Positions 26,583-35,773 of a stretch of 64,000 bases of DNA are shown here, one piece after another (within the stretch, counting starts at the first letter, position 1; the number at the start of each line of letters is the position of its first letter). Origin of the DNA: Marinobacter sp. LV10R510-11A. Its GTDB lineage: Bacteria > Pseudomonadota > Gammaproteobacteria > Pseudomonadales > Oleiphilaceae. Made by a program: the position numbers and the translations under genes. Location of the stretch: positions 2,046,001-2,110,000 of the forward strand of contig NZ_LT907980.1 in the NCBI RefSeq assembly GCF_900215155.1, written 5' to 3'. Below the pieces are notes generated by a model. The model saw only the letters and a list, made by a program, of their open reading frames with translations. It did not search any database and was not told the origin of the DNA.

Positions 26583-27497
26583 ATGGATCACTGTGGGGAT
26601 TCATTTAAGGTAGGTGCCGGACGAGCGGTTGCTCTCGTGCTTATTATGGGCTTTCTTGTCACGGGGTGCAGCTCAACCCGGCTGGCCTACCGTTACGCTG
26701 ACTGGGGCATTGTTTGGTGGGTTGAGGACTTAATTACGCTCACTCAGCCCCAAAAAAAGCAGCTGAATGCCGATATTGAAAGCCTGAAGAGTTGGCACTG
26801 TAGCACCGAGTTACCGCGTTATCGGGCGTGGCTGAGCAGCCTCCAGAGCGATCTGGCTTTAGGTAATCCGGCCCCGGCCAAAATTAACAACCTTCAAAAC
26901 CAACTTATGACGTTCTTCCCACCATTGCTGCAGCAGATAACGCCCACCGCTATTAATCTGCTCTCCAGCCTCAGCGATGAGCAGGTGAGCGAATTGGCTG
27001 GCAACATGGCGAAGAAGCACCGGGAACTGGAAGAAGAATTTCTCGTTGGAGACGCTGAAGAGATTGCAGAGGCTCGAGCAGAACGAACCGCGGAGCGAGC
27101 TGAGCGTTGGCTGGGAAGCCTGAACGCTAAACAGCAGAGCCTAATCAACGGCTGGTCAGAAAGCCGCACCGGGCAAGCTAGGATCTGGCTGGAAGGCCGC
27201 CAAAACTGGCAAGAAGCCCTGTTGCTCGCCCTCGAAAATCGCAATGAGCCGGGCTTCGACGAAACAATTACCGAACTTATTAGCAACCCCGAAGCGGCGC
27301 GAGGCGATGCTTATGTTGCGATGATGAACAGCAGCATGGAGGCCATGACCTCATTGATTCAGGATCTGTTGCTCGCAAGCAAGCCCACCCACCTAGATCA
27401 CCTGGCCCGCCAAGCATCAGAATTAAGCGGCGACTTCAAAGCCCTCACCTGCCAGCCGGGCTCCGAAGTCGCGGCGCGGGTTCTTACGAGTCATTAA
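26583..27497 (+). CDS. DUF6279-family lipoprotein
   Basis: A 304-residue lipoprotein. Signal peptide and lipobox LVTGC place lipidated Cys29 after VALVLIMGF. The mature protein is largely helical with charged repeats (EEIAEARAERTAERAERWL), typical of DUF6279. RLAYRYADWGIVWWVEDLITL near the N-terminus is the family's most conserved stretch. ATG 26583 was chosen because the signal peptide begins shortly after; the frame extends 35 codons upstream. Its 3' end overlaps the convergent SDR gene by 4 nt. Function unknown. Confidence 0.78.
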   Translation: MDHCGDSFKVGAGRAVALVLIMGFLVTGCSSTRLAYRYADWGIVWWVEDLITLTQPQKKQLNADIESLKSWHCSTELPRYRAWLSSLQSDLALGNPAPAKINNLQNQLMTFFPPLLQQITPTAINLLSSLSDEQVSELAGNMAKKHRELEEEFLVGDAEEIAEARAERTAERAERWLGSLNAKQQSLINGWSESRTGQARIWLEGRQNWQEALLLALENRNEPGFDETITELISNPEAARGDAYVAMMNSSMEAMTSLIQDLLLASKPTHLDHLARQASELSGDFKALTCQPGSEVAARVLTSH

Positions 27498-28264
27498 ATC
27501 GTAAGGTAACCACCGTCCACATTGATGCAGGCACCCGTGGTGTAGCTGGACGCATCTGATGCCAGATACAGCACCGTGCCGGCCATCTCACTCGGGTCGG
27601 CCACACGCTTCATCGGAATATGCGCCATAGCCTGCTTCTTGATGGCTTCGTTAGAGGTTAGGGCGCTGGCGAACTTGGTGTCTGTCAGCCCCGGCAGCAG
27701 AGCGTTCACACGAATCTTCTGCTGGCCCAGCTCCATGGCGAAGGATTTGGTCATGGATATAACGGCAGCTTTGGTTACCGAGTAGATGCCTTGGAAGTGC
27801 CCCGGGTTTACGCCGTTAACCGATGCGACGTTGACGATAGAGCCACCGCCGTTTTTCTTCATCAGCTGTGCACCGCGGGCACACATAAAGAAGTAACCAC
27901 GAATATTCACGTCTACGGTTTTGTGGAAAGCACCGAGGTCTGTATCCTCAATCGGGCCGAAATACGGGTTGGCTGCAGCGTTGTTAACCAGAATATCCAG
28001 TTTGCCGTGCTCTTTTTCGATATGAGCCCAGATAGCTTCGATCTGCTCCATTTCGCCAATGTGACAGGCATAGGCTTCGGCGCTGCCGCCTGCTTCGCGG
28101 ATGCTGCTGGCCACGGTTTCACAGGCTTCAATCTTGCGACTGGTTACGATCACGTGAGCGCCATAGTCCGCCAGAGTGCGGGCAATACTCTCGCCGATAC
28201 CACGGCTGGCACCGGTAATCAGGGCAATCTTGCCGGTCAGATCAAACAGGTCTTTCTTGCTCAT
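27494..28264 (-). CDS. SDR oxidoreductase, last gene of acyl-CoA operon
   Basis: A 256-residue classical SDR: TGASRGIG, NNAAANPYFG, YSVTK and the C-terminal GACINVDGGY. GAGGTGAATGA precedes the ATG. It is the fifth gene of the unit that begins at 32110, 17 nt after the histidine-phosphatase gene. The C-terminal pattern resembles DHRS4 and 3-oxoacyl reductases, so it probably oxidises a hydroxyacyl-CoA or related alcohol. Substrate inferred from operon context only. Confidence 0.85.
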   Translation of the reverse strand: MSKKDLFDLTGKIALITGASRGIGESIARTLADYGAHVIVTSRKIEACETVASSIREAGGSAEAYACHIGEMEQIEAIWAHIEKEHGKLDILVNNAAANPYFGPIEDTDLGAFHKTVDVNIRGYFFMCARGAQLMKKNGGGSIVNVASVNGVNPGHFQGIYSVTKAAVISMTKSFAMELGQQKIRVNALLPGLTDTKFASALTSNEAIKKQAMAHIPMKRVADPSEMAGTVLYLASDASSYTTGACINVDGGYLTI

Positions 28265-28281
28265 TCATTCACCTCAATTCG

Positions 28282-28971
28282 TTATCGGAACGTCACCAGG
28301 GCGGGGTCTTCCGCTTCTAGGTGGCTGTAATTGTTGAAAACAGACAGGCTGCGACGGCCAGCGGAATAAAGAACCCGGGTAACGCTGGTATTAGCGATGA
28401 CTTCGTTCAGTGCCAGTGCCCGCTCGTCTTCAAGGCCCAGAAGGTGCTGACACATAACCGCGATGGGGCCGCCAGATGTGGACACCAAAACATCACCGCC
28501 GTCTGCGTACTCGATCATTTCATCAAATACTGCAAGAACCCTGGCTTTAAAATCCGTCCAGGTCTCATCGTATTCCGCGTCATAATTCCCAGATGCCCAC
28601 CGGCGCACAGCTTCCACAAAGGCTTGCTGAAAGGCTGCCGCAGGTTTCGGAAAAGCCGCAAGATCTCTCGCCATAACCTGCCGATCGCTCCATTCGGGCC
28701 GGTAGCAGTTAACAACGGATATATGATCGAATTCGTTGAAGCCCGGCGCTACCTGCATATCGGGCAACTGCCCACCGTAACCGGTCGCGATGGCTTCAAC
28801 TGTTTCACGATGACGCTGCAGATCGCCGCCAAAAATCGCAGCCGGTTTTATCTTATCGACCATCCAGCGGCCAAGAACCTTGCCCTGCTCCCAACCTTTG
28901 GGTGAAAGCTGATCATAGTTCTCTTTACCAAAACTGGCTTGGCCGTGGCGCACAAGGTACACCGTAGCCAT
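28282..28971 (-). CDS. histidine phosphatase-family protein
   Basis: A 229-residue phosphoglycerate-mutase-like phosphatase with the RHG motif at residues 8-10 (VYLVRHGQASFG), a second histidine in RHRETVEAIA, and the typical VSTSGGPIAVM near the end. Its ATG overlaps the stop of the APH-fold kinase (TAATG), so the two are translationally coupled. A kinase and a phosphatase in one operon suggests a phosphorylated intermediate that is made and then removed. That link is inference. Confidence 0.85.
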   Translation of the reverse strand: MATVYLVRHGQASFGKENYDQLSPKGWEQGKVLGRWMVDKIKPAAIFGGDLQRHRETVEAIATGYGGQLPDMQVAPGFNEFDHISVVNCYRPEWSDRQVMARDLAAFPKPAAAFQQAFVEAVRRWASGNYDAEYDETWTDFKARVLAVFDEMIEYADGGDVLVSTSGGPIAVMCQHLLGLEDERALALNEVIANTSVTRVLYSAGRRSLSVFNNYSHLEAEDPALVTFR

Positions 28972-30035
28972 TACAGAGAGCTCTCGGAGATCAGGCGCTG
29001 GCAGCGTTTTTCAAGATAGTTAGCTGCATGGCCAAACGCGGCAAAGCGCTTATCTTTGGTTTGGCCGTGATAGAAGCGGTAATAGATTTGCTGAACAATC
29101 ACCGCCAAACGGAACAACCCGTAGATCTCATAGAAATCGAAGTTATCAGCCTGAAAGCCAGATTTCTCCATGTAGTACTCCACTACTTCCTTACGCGTAA
29201 GCATGCCGGGGCGATGTGTGGGCTGGCGCCGCAGCACCTGGAACGGGCCCTCGTCGTCCGCCTCAATCCAATAGGCCAGCGTATTGCCCAGGTCCATCAA
29301 CGGATCACCGATCGTCGCCATTTCCCAATCTAGCACCCCGACCACTTCAAAGGGGTTGTCGGGGTTCAGCACCACGTTGTCAAAGCGGAAGTCGTTGTGA
29401 ATCACAACCTGAGCAACGTCGTTGGGCATTTTATCGTTAAGCCAAGACATGACCGCTTCAAAATCGCCAACATCGTCGGTGCGGGCCTTGCGGAAACGGT
29501 CGCTCCAGCCACCAATCTGGCGCTGAACATAGCCTTCGCCCTTGCCCAGCTTATCAAGCCCTGCCGCCTTGGCATCAACCCGGTGCAAATCCACCATCTT
29601 GTCGATCACGCTCAGGCACAGCTTGCGAGTATCGGCCTCGTTCATGTCCAAGTCTTTGGGGAAATCCTGGCGCAGAATGACGCCTTTCATCCTTTCCATT
29701 ACGTAGAAATCACACCCCAGCACGTCATGATCATCGCAGATAGCGATGATCGCTGGCACATAGGGATACACCGGCTTCAACGCCTGCATCACCTTTGCTT
29801 CGCGGAGCATGTCGTGGGCCGATTTTGCAATCTTGCCTAAAGGTGGCCGACGTAAAACATACGAGCGATCGCCGTAATCCACCTGATACGTCAGGTTGGA
29901 AGCGCCGCCAGGGTACTGATGAATAACCGGCTCGCCGGTCAGATCGGGCATGGCGCTTTTCATAAACCGGTCTACTGCCGCAAGATCCAGCTCCTCGCCT
30001 TCGCGGATACCCGCGGCTTGGTCAATCTGGGTCAT
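28971..30035 (-). CDS. APH-fold phosphotransferase (ACAD10/11 N-terminal-like)
   Basis: A 354-residue aminoglycoside-phosphotransferase-fold kinase of the branch fused to acyl-CoA dehydrogenase in human ACAD10/ACAD11. Catalytic loop IHNDFRFDN and the metal-binding DWEMATIGDP are intact, as is the nucleotide-binding YPGGASNLTYQV. The start at ATG 30035 has GGAGAGC upstream; a TTG directly precedes it. In ACAD11 and bacterial LvaA, this kind of kinase phosphorylates a 4-hydroxyacyl-CoA. It probably does so here, given the acyl-CoA dehydrogenase partner. Confidence 0.85.
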   Translation of the reverse strand: MTQIDQAAGIREGEELDLAAVDRFMKSAMPDLTGEPVIHQYPGGASNLTYQVDYGDRSYVLRRPPLGKIAKSAHDMLREAKVMQALKPVYPYVPAIIAICDDHDVLGCDFYVMERMKGVILRQDFPKDLDMNEADTRKLCLSVIDKMVDLHRVDAKAAGLDKLGKGEGYVQRQIGGWSDRFRKARTDDVGDFEAVMSWLNDKMPNDVAQVVIHNDFRFDNVVLNPDNPFEVVGVLDWEMATIGDPLMDLGNTLAYWIEADDEGPFQVLRRQPTHRPGMLTRKEVVEYYMEKSGFQADNFDFYEIYGLFRLAVIVQQIYYRFYHGQTKDKRFAAFGHAANYLEKRCQRLISESSL

Positions 30036-30065
30036 CAAAGGCTCTCCTATTATTCTGGTTCTCGG

Positions 30066-30899
30066 TCAGGCCTTGGCCTTACCGCCCATCTTCTTCATCC
30101 AGCGCTTGCTTTCCTCATACATCAGACGATCAAACGCCCAAGGAGCAAAGCGCTTAAGCATCCATAGTCGGCGCTCTTTAACATGGGGCAGCACCCAAAA
30201 ATCTTTGTTCTTGACCGAGCGCACGATATCCTCGGCAACATGATCTGCAGAAATATTGGAGCGCTTCATTAACTTGCCCACGTTCTGCGCAATACCGGGA
30301 ATATCCGAACGCATGCTGCTGGCGAGGTTTGTTTGGAAAAACGCTGGGCACACGCAACTCACATGAATGCCGTCGCTGCGCAACTCCTGGCTCAACGTCT
30401 CTGACAACGCAATCACCCCGGCCTTAGACACATTGTAGCTACCCATAAGCGGCGCCAGCATAAGGCCCGCCATAGAGGCAATATTCACAAACGTACCCAA
30501 GCCCTGCTTCTTGAACTGCGGCGTAAACGCTTTACAGCCCCGCACAACGCCCAGCACGTTGATATCAATAATCCACTCCCAGTCCGCCATAGTGGTGTCT
30601 TCAATCGAACCGGCAGACGCCACACCGGCGTTATTCACCACCACATCCACACCGCCCCACTTTTGAGTGAGTTCAGCACAGATTTTTTCCAGATCTTTCA
30701 GCCTCCGAACATCGCACTCCACAAAGTAGCCTTCGCCACCGGCATTGTTGATTTCCTGCTCAACACCCGCGCCCTGCTCCGAATTGATATCGCCAATACA
30801 GACCTTGGCGCCTTCTTTGGCATAACGCAGTGCAATAGCCCGGCCAAGGCCGCTGGCGCCGCCTGTTACGAATACTTTTTGTGTCATAGTGTTTTCCAT
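30066..30899 (-). CDS. SDR oxidoreductase
   Basis: A 277-residue SDR: TGGASGLG, NNAGVASAG and the catalytic YNVSK. The C-terminus is extended and basic (KRFAPWAFDRLMYEESKRWM), as in SDRs of fatty acyl metabolism. The ATG at 30899 shares its A with the stop codon of the upstream acyl-CoA dehydrogenase (TGATG), so translation is coupled; ATG 30887 is an alternative. Second gene of the five-gene operon. Substrate unknown, probably a hydroxyacyl or alcohol intermediate. Confidence 0.85.
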   Translation of the reverse strand: MENTMTQKVFVTGGASGLGRAIALRYAKEGAKVCIGDINSEQGAGVEQEINNAGGEGYFVECDVRRLKDLEKICAELTQKWGGVDVVVNNAGVASAGSIEDTTMADWEWIIDINVLGVVRGCKAFTPQFKKQGLGTFVNIASMAGLMLAPLMGSYNVSKAGVIALSETLSQELRSDGIHVSCVCPAFFQTNLASSMRSDIPGIAQNVGKLMKRSNISADHVAEDIVRSVKNKDFWVLPHVKERRLWMLKRFAPWAFDRLMYEESKRWMKKMGGKAKA

Positions 30900-32110
30900 C
30901 ACTTTTTGTATTTGCGCAATTCGAGGCGAGCCACTGTAGCTCTATGCACCTCATCCGGCCCATCTGCCAGCCGCAGAACGCGAGCATAGGCAAACAACTG
31001 AGTCAGCGGGAAATCATCATCACTCACACCCGCACCGCCATGAATCTGAATAGCCTGGTCCACAATGGTCTGCAGCATTACAGGAATAATTGCCTTAATC
31101 ATGGCCACTTCCTGGATGGCCCCCGCAACACCCTTGGTATCCAGCGCCCATGCACATTTAAGCGTCAGCAAGCGCGCCTGCTCAATCGACATACGGGCAT
31201 TGGCAATGATATCTGGATTACCGCCAAGCTTCGCCAATGGGCGGCCAAACGCCTCGCGGCTTGTGGCCCGCTTAATTAGCAGCTCCAGCGTGCGCTCCGC
31301 TGCCCCGATGGCACGCATGCAGTGGTGCACACGGCCTGGCCCTAAGCGCCCCTGTGCAATCTCAAAGCCACGGCCTGGCCCAGCAATAAAAGCACTCTTG
31401 GGCAGGCGCACATTATCGAACAGAACCTGGCCGTGTCCGTAAGGCTCATCGTATTCACCAAACACCGGAAGCATTCGTTCAATCGTTACACCCGACGCAT
31501 CCATCGGAACCAGAACCATCGAATGGCGACGATGCTTATCCGCGTCTGGATCAGAAAGCGCCATAAAAATGGTGACCTTGCAGTCTGGGTGACCCACGCC
31601 AGTGCTCCACCATTTGCGACCATTCAGCACCACCTCATCGCCTTCAACCACAGCGGTAGCTTCCATGGTGGTGGCATCGGAAGACGCTACCGCGGGTTCC
31701 GTCATGCAGAACGCAGACCGGACCGCACCACTAAGAAGACCGGGCAGCCATTCGGCTTTCTGTTCCTCTGAACCATAGTGAATCAGTACTTCCATATTGC
31801 CGGTGTCCGGCGCATTGCAGTTGAAGATTTCGGGGGCAATAAAACTGCGCCCGGTTTCCTCTGCAATCAAAGCGTAGTCAGAGTTGAGTAAACCACAACC
31901 ATGCTTCTCATCCGGAAAAAACATATTCCAGAGCCCTTGGGCTTTGGCCTTTTCTTTCAACTCTTTGATGATCGGTAAGACAACCCAGCGGTTCTCAAGC
32001 GATGCCAGCTCTTTATTGTATTGAGCTTCAATCGGGAAAATCTCTTCCGCCATGAACGCTTTAACACGCTTAAGATAATCCTGACCTTTTTCGGAGATAC
32101 TGAAATCCAT
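30899..32110 (-). CDS. acyl-CoA dehydrogenase, ACAD10/11-like
   Basis: A 403-residue acyl-CoA dehydrogenase heading a five-gene operon. Visible motifs are the N-terminal SISEKGQDYL, the FAD/substrate loop FCMTEPAVASSDAT, the catalytic-domain REAFGRPL, and IHGGAGVSDD near the C-terminus. The insert GHPDCKVTIFMALSDP and the LGPGRVHHCMRAIGAAER segment match the ACAD10/11 branch rather than short-chain enzymes. GAGGAAT precedes the ATG. It probably completes the conversion of a phosphorylated 4-hydroxyacyl-CoA to an enoyl-CoA, by analogy with ACAD11. Confidence 0.88.
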   Translation of the reverse strand: MDFSISEKGQDYLKRVKAFMAEEIFPIEAQYNKELASLENRWVVLPIIKELKEKAKAQGLWNMFFPDEKHGCGLLNSDYALIAEETGRSFIAPEIFNCNAPDTGNMEVLIHYGSEEQKAEWLPGLLSGAVRSAFCMTEPAVASSDATTMEATAVVEGDEVVLNGRKWWSTGVGHPDCKVTIFMALSDPDADKHRRHSMVLVPMDASGVTIERMLPVFGEYDEPYGHGQVLFDNVRLPKSAFIAGPGRGFEIAQGRLGPGRVHHCMRAIGAAERTLELLIKRATSREAFGRPLAKLGGNPDIIANARMSIEQARLLTLKCAWALDTKGVAGAIQEVAMIKAIIPVMLQTIVDQAIQIHGGAGVSDDDFPLTQLFAYARVLRLADGPDEVHRATVARLELRKYKK

Positions 32111-32255
32111 TGCCGATTCCTCACAGAGATTGCACAGGCTGGTGCAGTGAATATAAGCACATTAAAATCAGTCTAAAGTTGCCCAAACTATTACGCGACT
32201 GAATTATTCTTATCGTTTACTATTAACGTTGCTTATTCACAGAGACACACTGACT

Positions 32256-33149
32256 ATGGCCGGGGCACGCTTAGATCTCAATCTCCTGCATGTTTTTGAC
32301 ACCATCTACCGGGAAGGCAGCCTTACCCGCGCAGCAAAGGCATTGCACCTGACCCAGCCAGCGGTCAGCCATTCCCTGTCGCGCCTGCGAGACCATTTTG
32401 ACGACCCACTGTTCACGCGCCAAGGCAATCAGATGGTACCAACACCGCTGGCCCGCCGCTTTCTTGAGTCCATGAAACCAGGGCTTACCCAAATCCAGGG
32501 CGCGGTTAATCAGTTTCATGCATTTGATCCTGCCAATCAGCGTAAAACCTATTCGCTGGGCCTGCGCGACGTTCTGGAATCAACCTTTCTGCCCCAGCTC
32601 ATGCAGCGGCTGGACCCTTATCCGGAGCTAGAGATTGCCAGCAAACGCGTTCCACGGAGGGAAATGGAAACACAACTCGCCGCCGGCAAGTTGGACTTCT
32701 CTGTTGATGTTCTGCTGCCGGTCAGCAACCAAACGTCCCACGAACTTCTAAGGCGGGACAAGCTTGTGGTTCTGGCCCGGGACGGGCACCCGCTGGCGTC
32801 ACAGACACTGGATATGAAAGGGTACCTTGCAGCGCGCCACGTGCTGGTTTCGTCGCGTACAGAAGGGCCAGGAATTGAAGATTTTGAGCTATCGAGATTG
32901 GGGGTTCAGCGCAGCATCCGCTTACGCTGCCAGCATTACTACGCGGCCTGTCGGGTGGTGGAAGCCACCGATCTATTGCTGACCATGCCAGAAACCTACG
33001 CCAGAATTATTTCGGAGCGGGCAAATATTACCATTATGAATCCACCTGCAGACCTGCCCTCACTCGATGCGCATCTGTACTGGCACAAAGCTTATGATCA
33101 GGAACCGGCACTGCTCTGGTTTCGGGAGCAGCTCAAAGCCATTCAGTAG
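32256..33149 (+). CDS. LysR-family regulator of the divergent acyl-CoA operon
   Basis: A 297-residue LysR regulator. The winged HTH at the N-terminus includes LTRAAKALHLTQPAVSHSLSRLRDHF; the rest is an effector domain with the PBP2_LysR strands. The start at ATG 32256 is preferred; an in-frame TTG at 32229 would add nine residues. It is divergent from the acyl-CoA dehydrogenase operon, with 145 bp between the start codons, and so probably controls it. Effector unknown. Confidence 0.85.
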   Translation: MAGARLDLNLLHVFDTIYREGSLTRAAKALHLTQPAVSHSLSRLRDHFDDPLFTRQGNQMVPTPLARRFLESMKPGLTQIQGAVNQFHAFDPANQRKTYSLGLRDVLESTFLPQLMQRLDPYPELEIASKRVPRREMETQLAAGKLDFSVDVLLPVSNQTSHELLRRDKLVVLARDGHPLASQTLDMKGYLAARHVLVSSRTEGPGIEDFELSRLGVQRSIRLRCQHYYAACRVVEATDLLLTMPETYARIISERANITIMNPPADLPSLDAHLYWHKAYDQEPALLWFREQLKAIQ

Positions 33150-33499
33150 GCACCAACGGCCATAAGAAACCCGAAAAACCCGGCAGCCGTAATGCCCAGT
33201 GAGGTCACCACAACACCAAACCCCCACCAGATCGCTGCACCATCAGAAATGGCGAGCTCATGGCCGCGCAGGGTGCGGTAAAACGCCCAAGGGCCAAGCA
33301 AAAACGCACCCACCACTGCAAACACCAGGCCAACGCTGATACCAGCAAACGTCCAGGTCGCAAGTTCGGTGGTACGGTCTGTCAGCCGGTCGGTAACGCC
33401 ATAGTGCTCAAGGAATTTCTTGCAAAAGAACCAAACCAGCGCAAACAAGGCGGCGACAAACACCAGGCCGCCAATAATGGTAAGAAGTCGGTAAAGCAA
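33143..33499 (-). CDS. small membrane protein
   Basis: A protein of about 118 residues with three membrane helices: IIGGLVFVAALFALVWFF, FAGISVGLVFAVVGAFLL and FGVVVTSLGITAAGFFGFLM. No family recognised. The start is probably TTG at 33499 with AGGA at 8 nt; the frame is open to 33562, but the added segment is Cys-rich and has no membrane or family logic. The 3' end overlaps the LysR gene by 7 nt on the other strand. Function unknown. Confidence 0.65.
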   Translation of the reverse strand: MLYRLLTIIGGLVFVAALFALVWFFCKKFLEHYGVTDRLTDRTTELATWTFAGISVGLVFAVVGAFLLGPWAFYRTLRGHELAISDGAAIWWGFGVVVTSLGITAAGFFGFLMAVGAY

Positions 33500-33683
33500 A
33501 GTTGCCGTCCTGTCGTCGGTAAAGCAGATAACAAACGCGAATGCGCCTGTTGCGGAACACACTATAGCCTTGGTCCGCCGGCGGGTAAAACAGCTTTATT
33601 TCCCTCAGCGGTGGCATACCGTGTTCCGGTGACTAAACTGGGTTTGTTATCTATACGAGTCAATCTAAAAAGGAGTCTCCATA

Positions 33684-34853
33684 ATGCCCCAACCTACCCG
33701 TATCGCAGTAACTCCGGGTGACGGCATTGGCCCCGAAGTCGTGGGCGAAGCCTTACGCTGTTTGGAAGCCCTGCGCGCCAAGCACAGCCTAGCGCTTGAG
33801 TGGACCCACTTCCCTTGGCCGTCCCACGCCTGGCACCAAGAACATGGCGAGTCCATGCCAGCTGATGCACTAGCCCAACTCAAAGTATACGACGCCATAT
33901 TACTCGGCGCACTGGGCGACCCAGGCCCCGTGGACGATCCGAACCGTTATCTTTTAACCGACAGTGTCTCACTGGCACCCTTGCTGGATATGCGTAAAGG
34001 CTTTGATCAGTGGGTGTGCGAACGCCCCGCTCGACTGTTACCCGGTGCCCGGCAGTATCTTGCCGATGAGCGCGCCAAAGACATAGACATGCTAGTGATC
34101 CGAGAAAACTCCGAAGGAGAGTACGTAAGCCAGGGCGGCCGCCTACGCAAAGGAACTGAGGATGAGGTTGCGACCCAAATGGAGGTGTTTACGCGCAAGG
34201 CGACCAATCGCATTATTCGCTACGGCTTTGAACAGGCTCGCACCCGGGCTGCAGATCGCACCAAAGAAAACCGCACCAGAAACTTCCACACCCTTGATGG
34301 CAGTCGGGATGGTCGCAGTTGCGAAAGCCAGGTGTGCCTAATCACGAAACGCAACGCTCTGCGCTACTGGGGCGACATGTACACGGAAGCCTTTGAAGAA
34401 ATCAGCAAAGAGTTTCCAGACGTAGCTACCCACCACGAGCTCGTAGATGCAGCCTGTATGAAGTTCGTACAAAGCCCGTGGGCCTTCGATGTGGTGGTTG
34501 CCAGCAACTTACAAGGGGATATTCTAACGGATCTGGCAGCCGTGCTGTCTGGCGGTATGGGTGTTGCGCCTTCCTGCAACCTGAACCCCACAGATCCAGA
34601 TATGCCCTCCATGTTCGAGCCTACTCACGGGAGTGCTCCGGACATCGCCGGTAAAGGCCTGGCTGACCCAACAGCCATGCTGTTTACCGCAGCCCGCATG
34701 TTGGAGTGGCTAGGCCGAAAAGACCCTGTTATGGCAGCAGCTGGTAAGGAACTGTTTGACGTTGTGGCAGCAGATCTGGCGGAAAATGCCGGCGCGCGGC
34801 GGGGAACACAGGAGATAGGCGAAGCAATCTGCCAACGGCTATCGGCCCGATAA
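33684..34853 (+). CDS. isocitrate/isopropylmalate dehydrogenase-family enzyme
   Basis: A 389-residue beta-decarboxylating dehydrogenase. The N-terminal TPGDGIGPEVV, IRENSEGEY, the aspartates of NLQGDILTDLAA and EPTHGSAPDIAG identify the family. Leucine genes are absent, and family members of this kind often use tartrate or other malate-like acids. A segment of about 28 residues (roughly 189-216) interrupts the usual sequence before the catalytic-lysine region ITKRNALRYWGD. The insert is hydrophilic and leaves all motifs intact. GGAG lies 8 nt before the ATG. Substrate uncertain. Confidence 0.83.
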   Translation: MPQPTRIAVTPGDGIGPEVVGEALRCLEALRAKHSLALEWTHFPWPSHAWHQEHGESMPADALAQLKVYDAILLGALGDPGPVDDPNRYLLTDSVSLAPLLDMRKGFDQWVCERPARLLPGARQYLADERAKDIDMLVIRENSEGEYVSQGGRLRKGTEDEVATQMEVFTRKATNRIIRYGFEQARTRAADRTKENRTRNFHTLDGSRDGRSCESQVCLITKRNALRYWGDMYTEAFEEISKEFPDVATHHELVDAACMKFVQSPWAFDVVVASNLQGDILTDLAAVLSGGMGVAPSCNLNPTDPDMPSMFEPTHGSAPDIAGKGLADPTAMLFTAARMLEWLGRKDPVMAAAGKELFDVVAADLAENAGARRGTQEIGEAICQRLSAR

Positions 34854-34862
34854 TAAGGAGCC

Positions 34863-34898
34863 GCAGAGCCAGAACATGTTTTCTGGCTCTGCTTTATT
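34863..34898. terminator. bidirectional intrinsic terminator
   Basis: Perfect 12-bp stem GCAGAGCCAGAA (34863-34874) and TTCTGGCTCTGC (34881-34892) with a 6-nt loop and TTTATT after it. It lies between the convergent dehydrogenase and DUF1439 genes and can serve the plus-strand gene and perhaps both. Confidence 0.85.
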
Positions 34899-34906
34899 CA
34901 CACGCT

Positions 34907-35479
34907 CTATTTATCAGCCATCACAAACTCGAGACGGCCAGGCGCTACACGCACATCTGTAGGTAACATGCCAAACATCCGCTGGGCCATATTGGTTTCA
35001 TCCAGTCGATAAACCGGCATGGTTTCCAGCATCTGGGCCACCACCCGCATCACGTTGTCTGTAACCGGCCCAAGGTCACCCTTGAAAAAGCCTGTATCAA
35101 CACTGCTTTCTAACAGTTTTACCCGGCGGATAAAGATCGCTTTTTCCTTGCTGTCGTAAACAGGCGCGCCTTCAATTTTCAAAGCAATATCAACTGGCAG
35201 CTTAGCCATCAGTACGTTGAGCGCCACCTGACCTTTCAGATCAATCACCGCAACATCACGGCCATCCGGGCCCAAGGTAACGTTGGCGTCATCAAGGCTC
35301 AAGCTGAGCGGTGACCCGCTCTTCAACTGATTGCGATCATAGGCACTCACAGCGTCCTGCAGGTGGCGCTCAAGCTCTCCTTCCGAGATTGCATAAGGGG
35401 AAAGGCTGGCACAACCACTAGACAAGGCAAGGGCCAACAACACCAAGGCCCAACGGCTACTAAGGTGTAGTTTATTCAT
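34907..35479 (-). CDS. DUF1439 lipoprotein (YceB-like)
   Basis: A 190-residue lipoprotein. The signal peptide ends in the lipobox LSSGC. The mature part carries the DUF1439 features: the early SPYAISEGELERHLQDAV and the later FFKGDLGPVTDNVMRVVAQMLETMPVYRLDE. E. coli YceB is the reference member. GGAGAG precedes the ATG. It probably binds hydrophobic ligands in the periplasm, but this is only from fold similarity. Function unproven. Confidence 0.85.
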   Translation of the reverse strand: MNKLHLSSRWALVLLALALSSGCASLSPYAISEGELERHLQDAVSAYDRNQLKSGSPLSLSLDDANVTLGPDGRDVAVIDLKGQVALNVLMAKLPVDIALKIEGAPVYDSKEKAIFIRRVKLLESSVDTGFFKGDLGPVTDNVMRVVAQMLETMPVYRLDETNMAQRMFGMLPTDVRVAPGRLEFVMADK

Positions 35480-35572
35480 CGTTTACTCTCCATGGATTGA
35501 ACGCCTATCCTGCGGCAGCGCGGAAAGCGGAACAAGACTAGCAGGTTAATAATTGGTCAGAACCCGGGCCGC

Positions 35573-35764
35573 TTACTCGTTTTCGGCCCGGGCTTCTACG
35601 TTAGGGGTGAGATTATCGTCGAAAACAACCCGCAATAAAATGGGCTGGCAACATACTTGGCAATCTTCAACATATTCCTGTTCCGCTACTGAAGGGTCGA
35701 CGCTGACATCCAGCGTCTCCCAGCAGTAAGGGCACTGGATAAGTACATAATCCAGAGCCGACAT
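35573..35764 (-). CDS. CPXCG-motif Cys-rich protein
   Basis: A 63-residue protein with a CPYCWE and a CQVCCQPI pair, the CPXCG family of small zinc-binding proteins. The C-terminus is acidic. AAGGAG precedes the ATG, and the gene begins 9 nt after the aminotransferase stop codon, so they share a transcript. Role unknown. Confidence 0.85.
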   Translation of the reverse strand: MSALDYVLIQCPYCWETLDVSVDPSVAEQEYVEDCQVCCQPILLRVVFDDNLTPNVEARAENE

Positions 35765-35773
35765 AGGCGCTCC

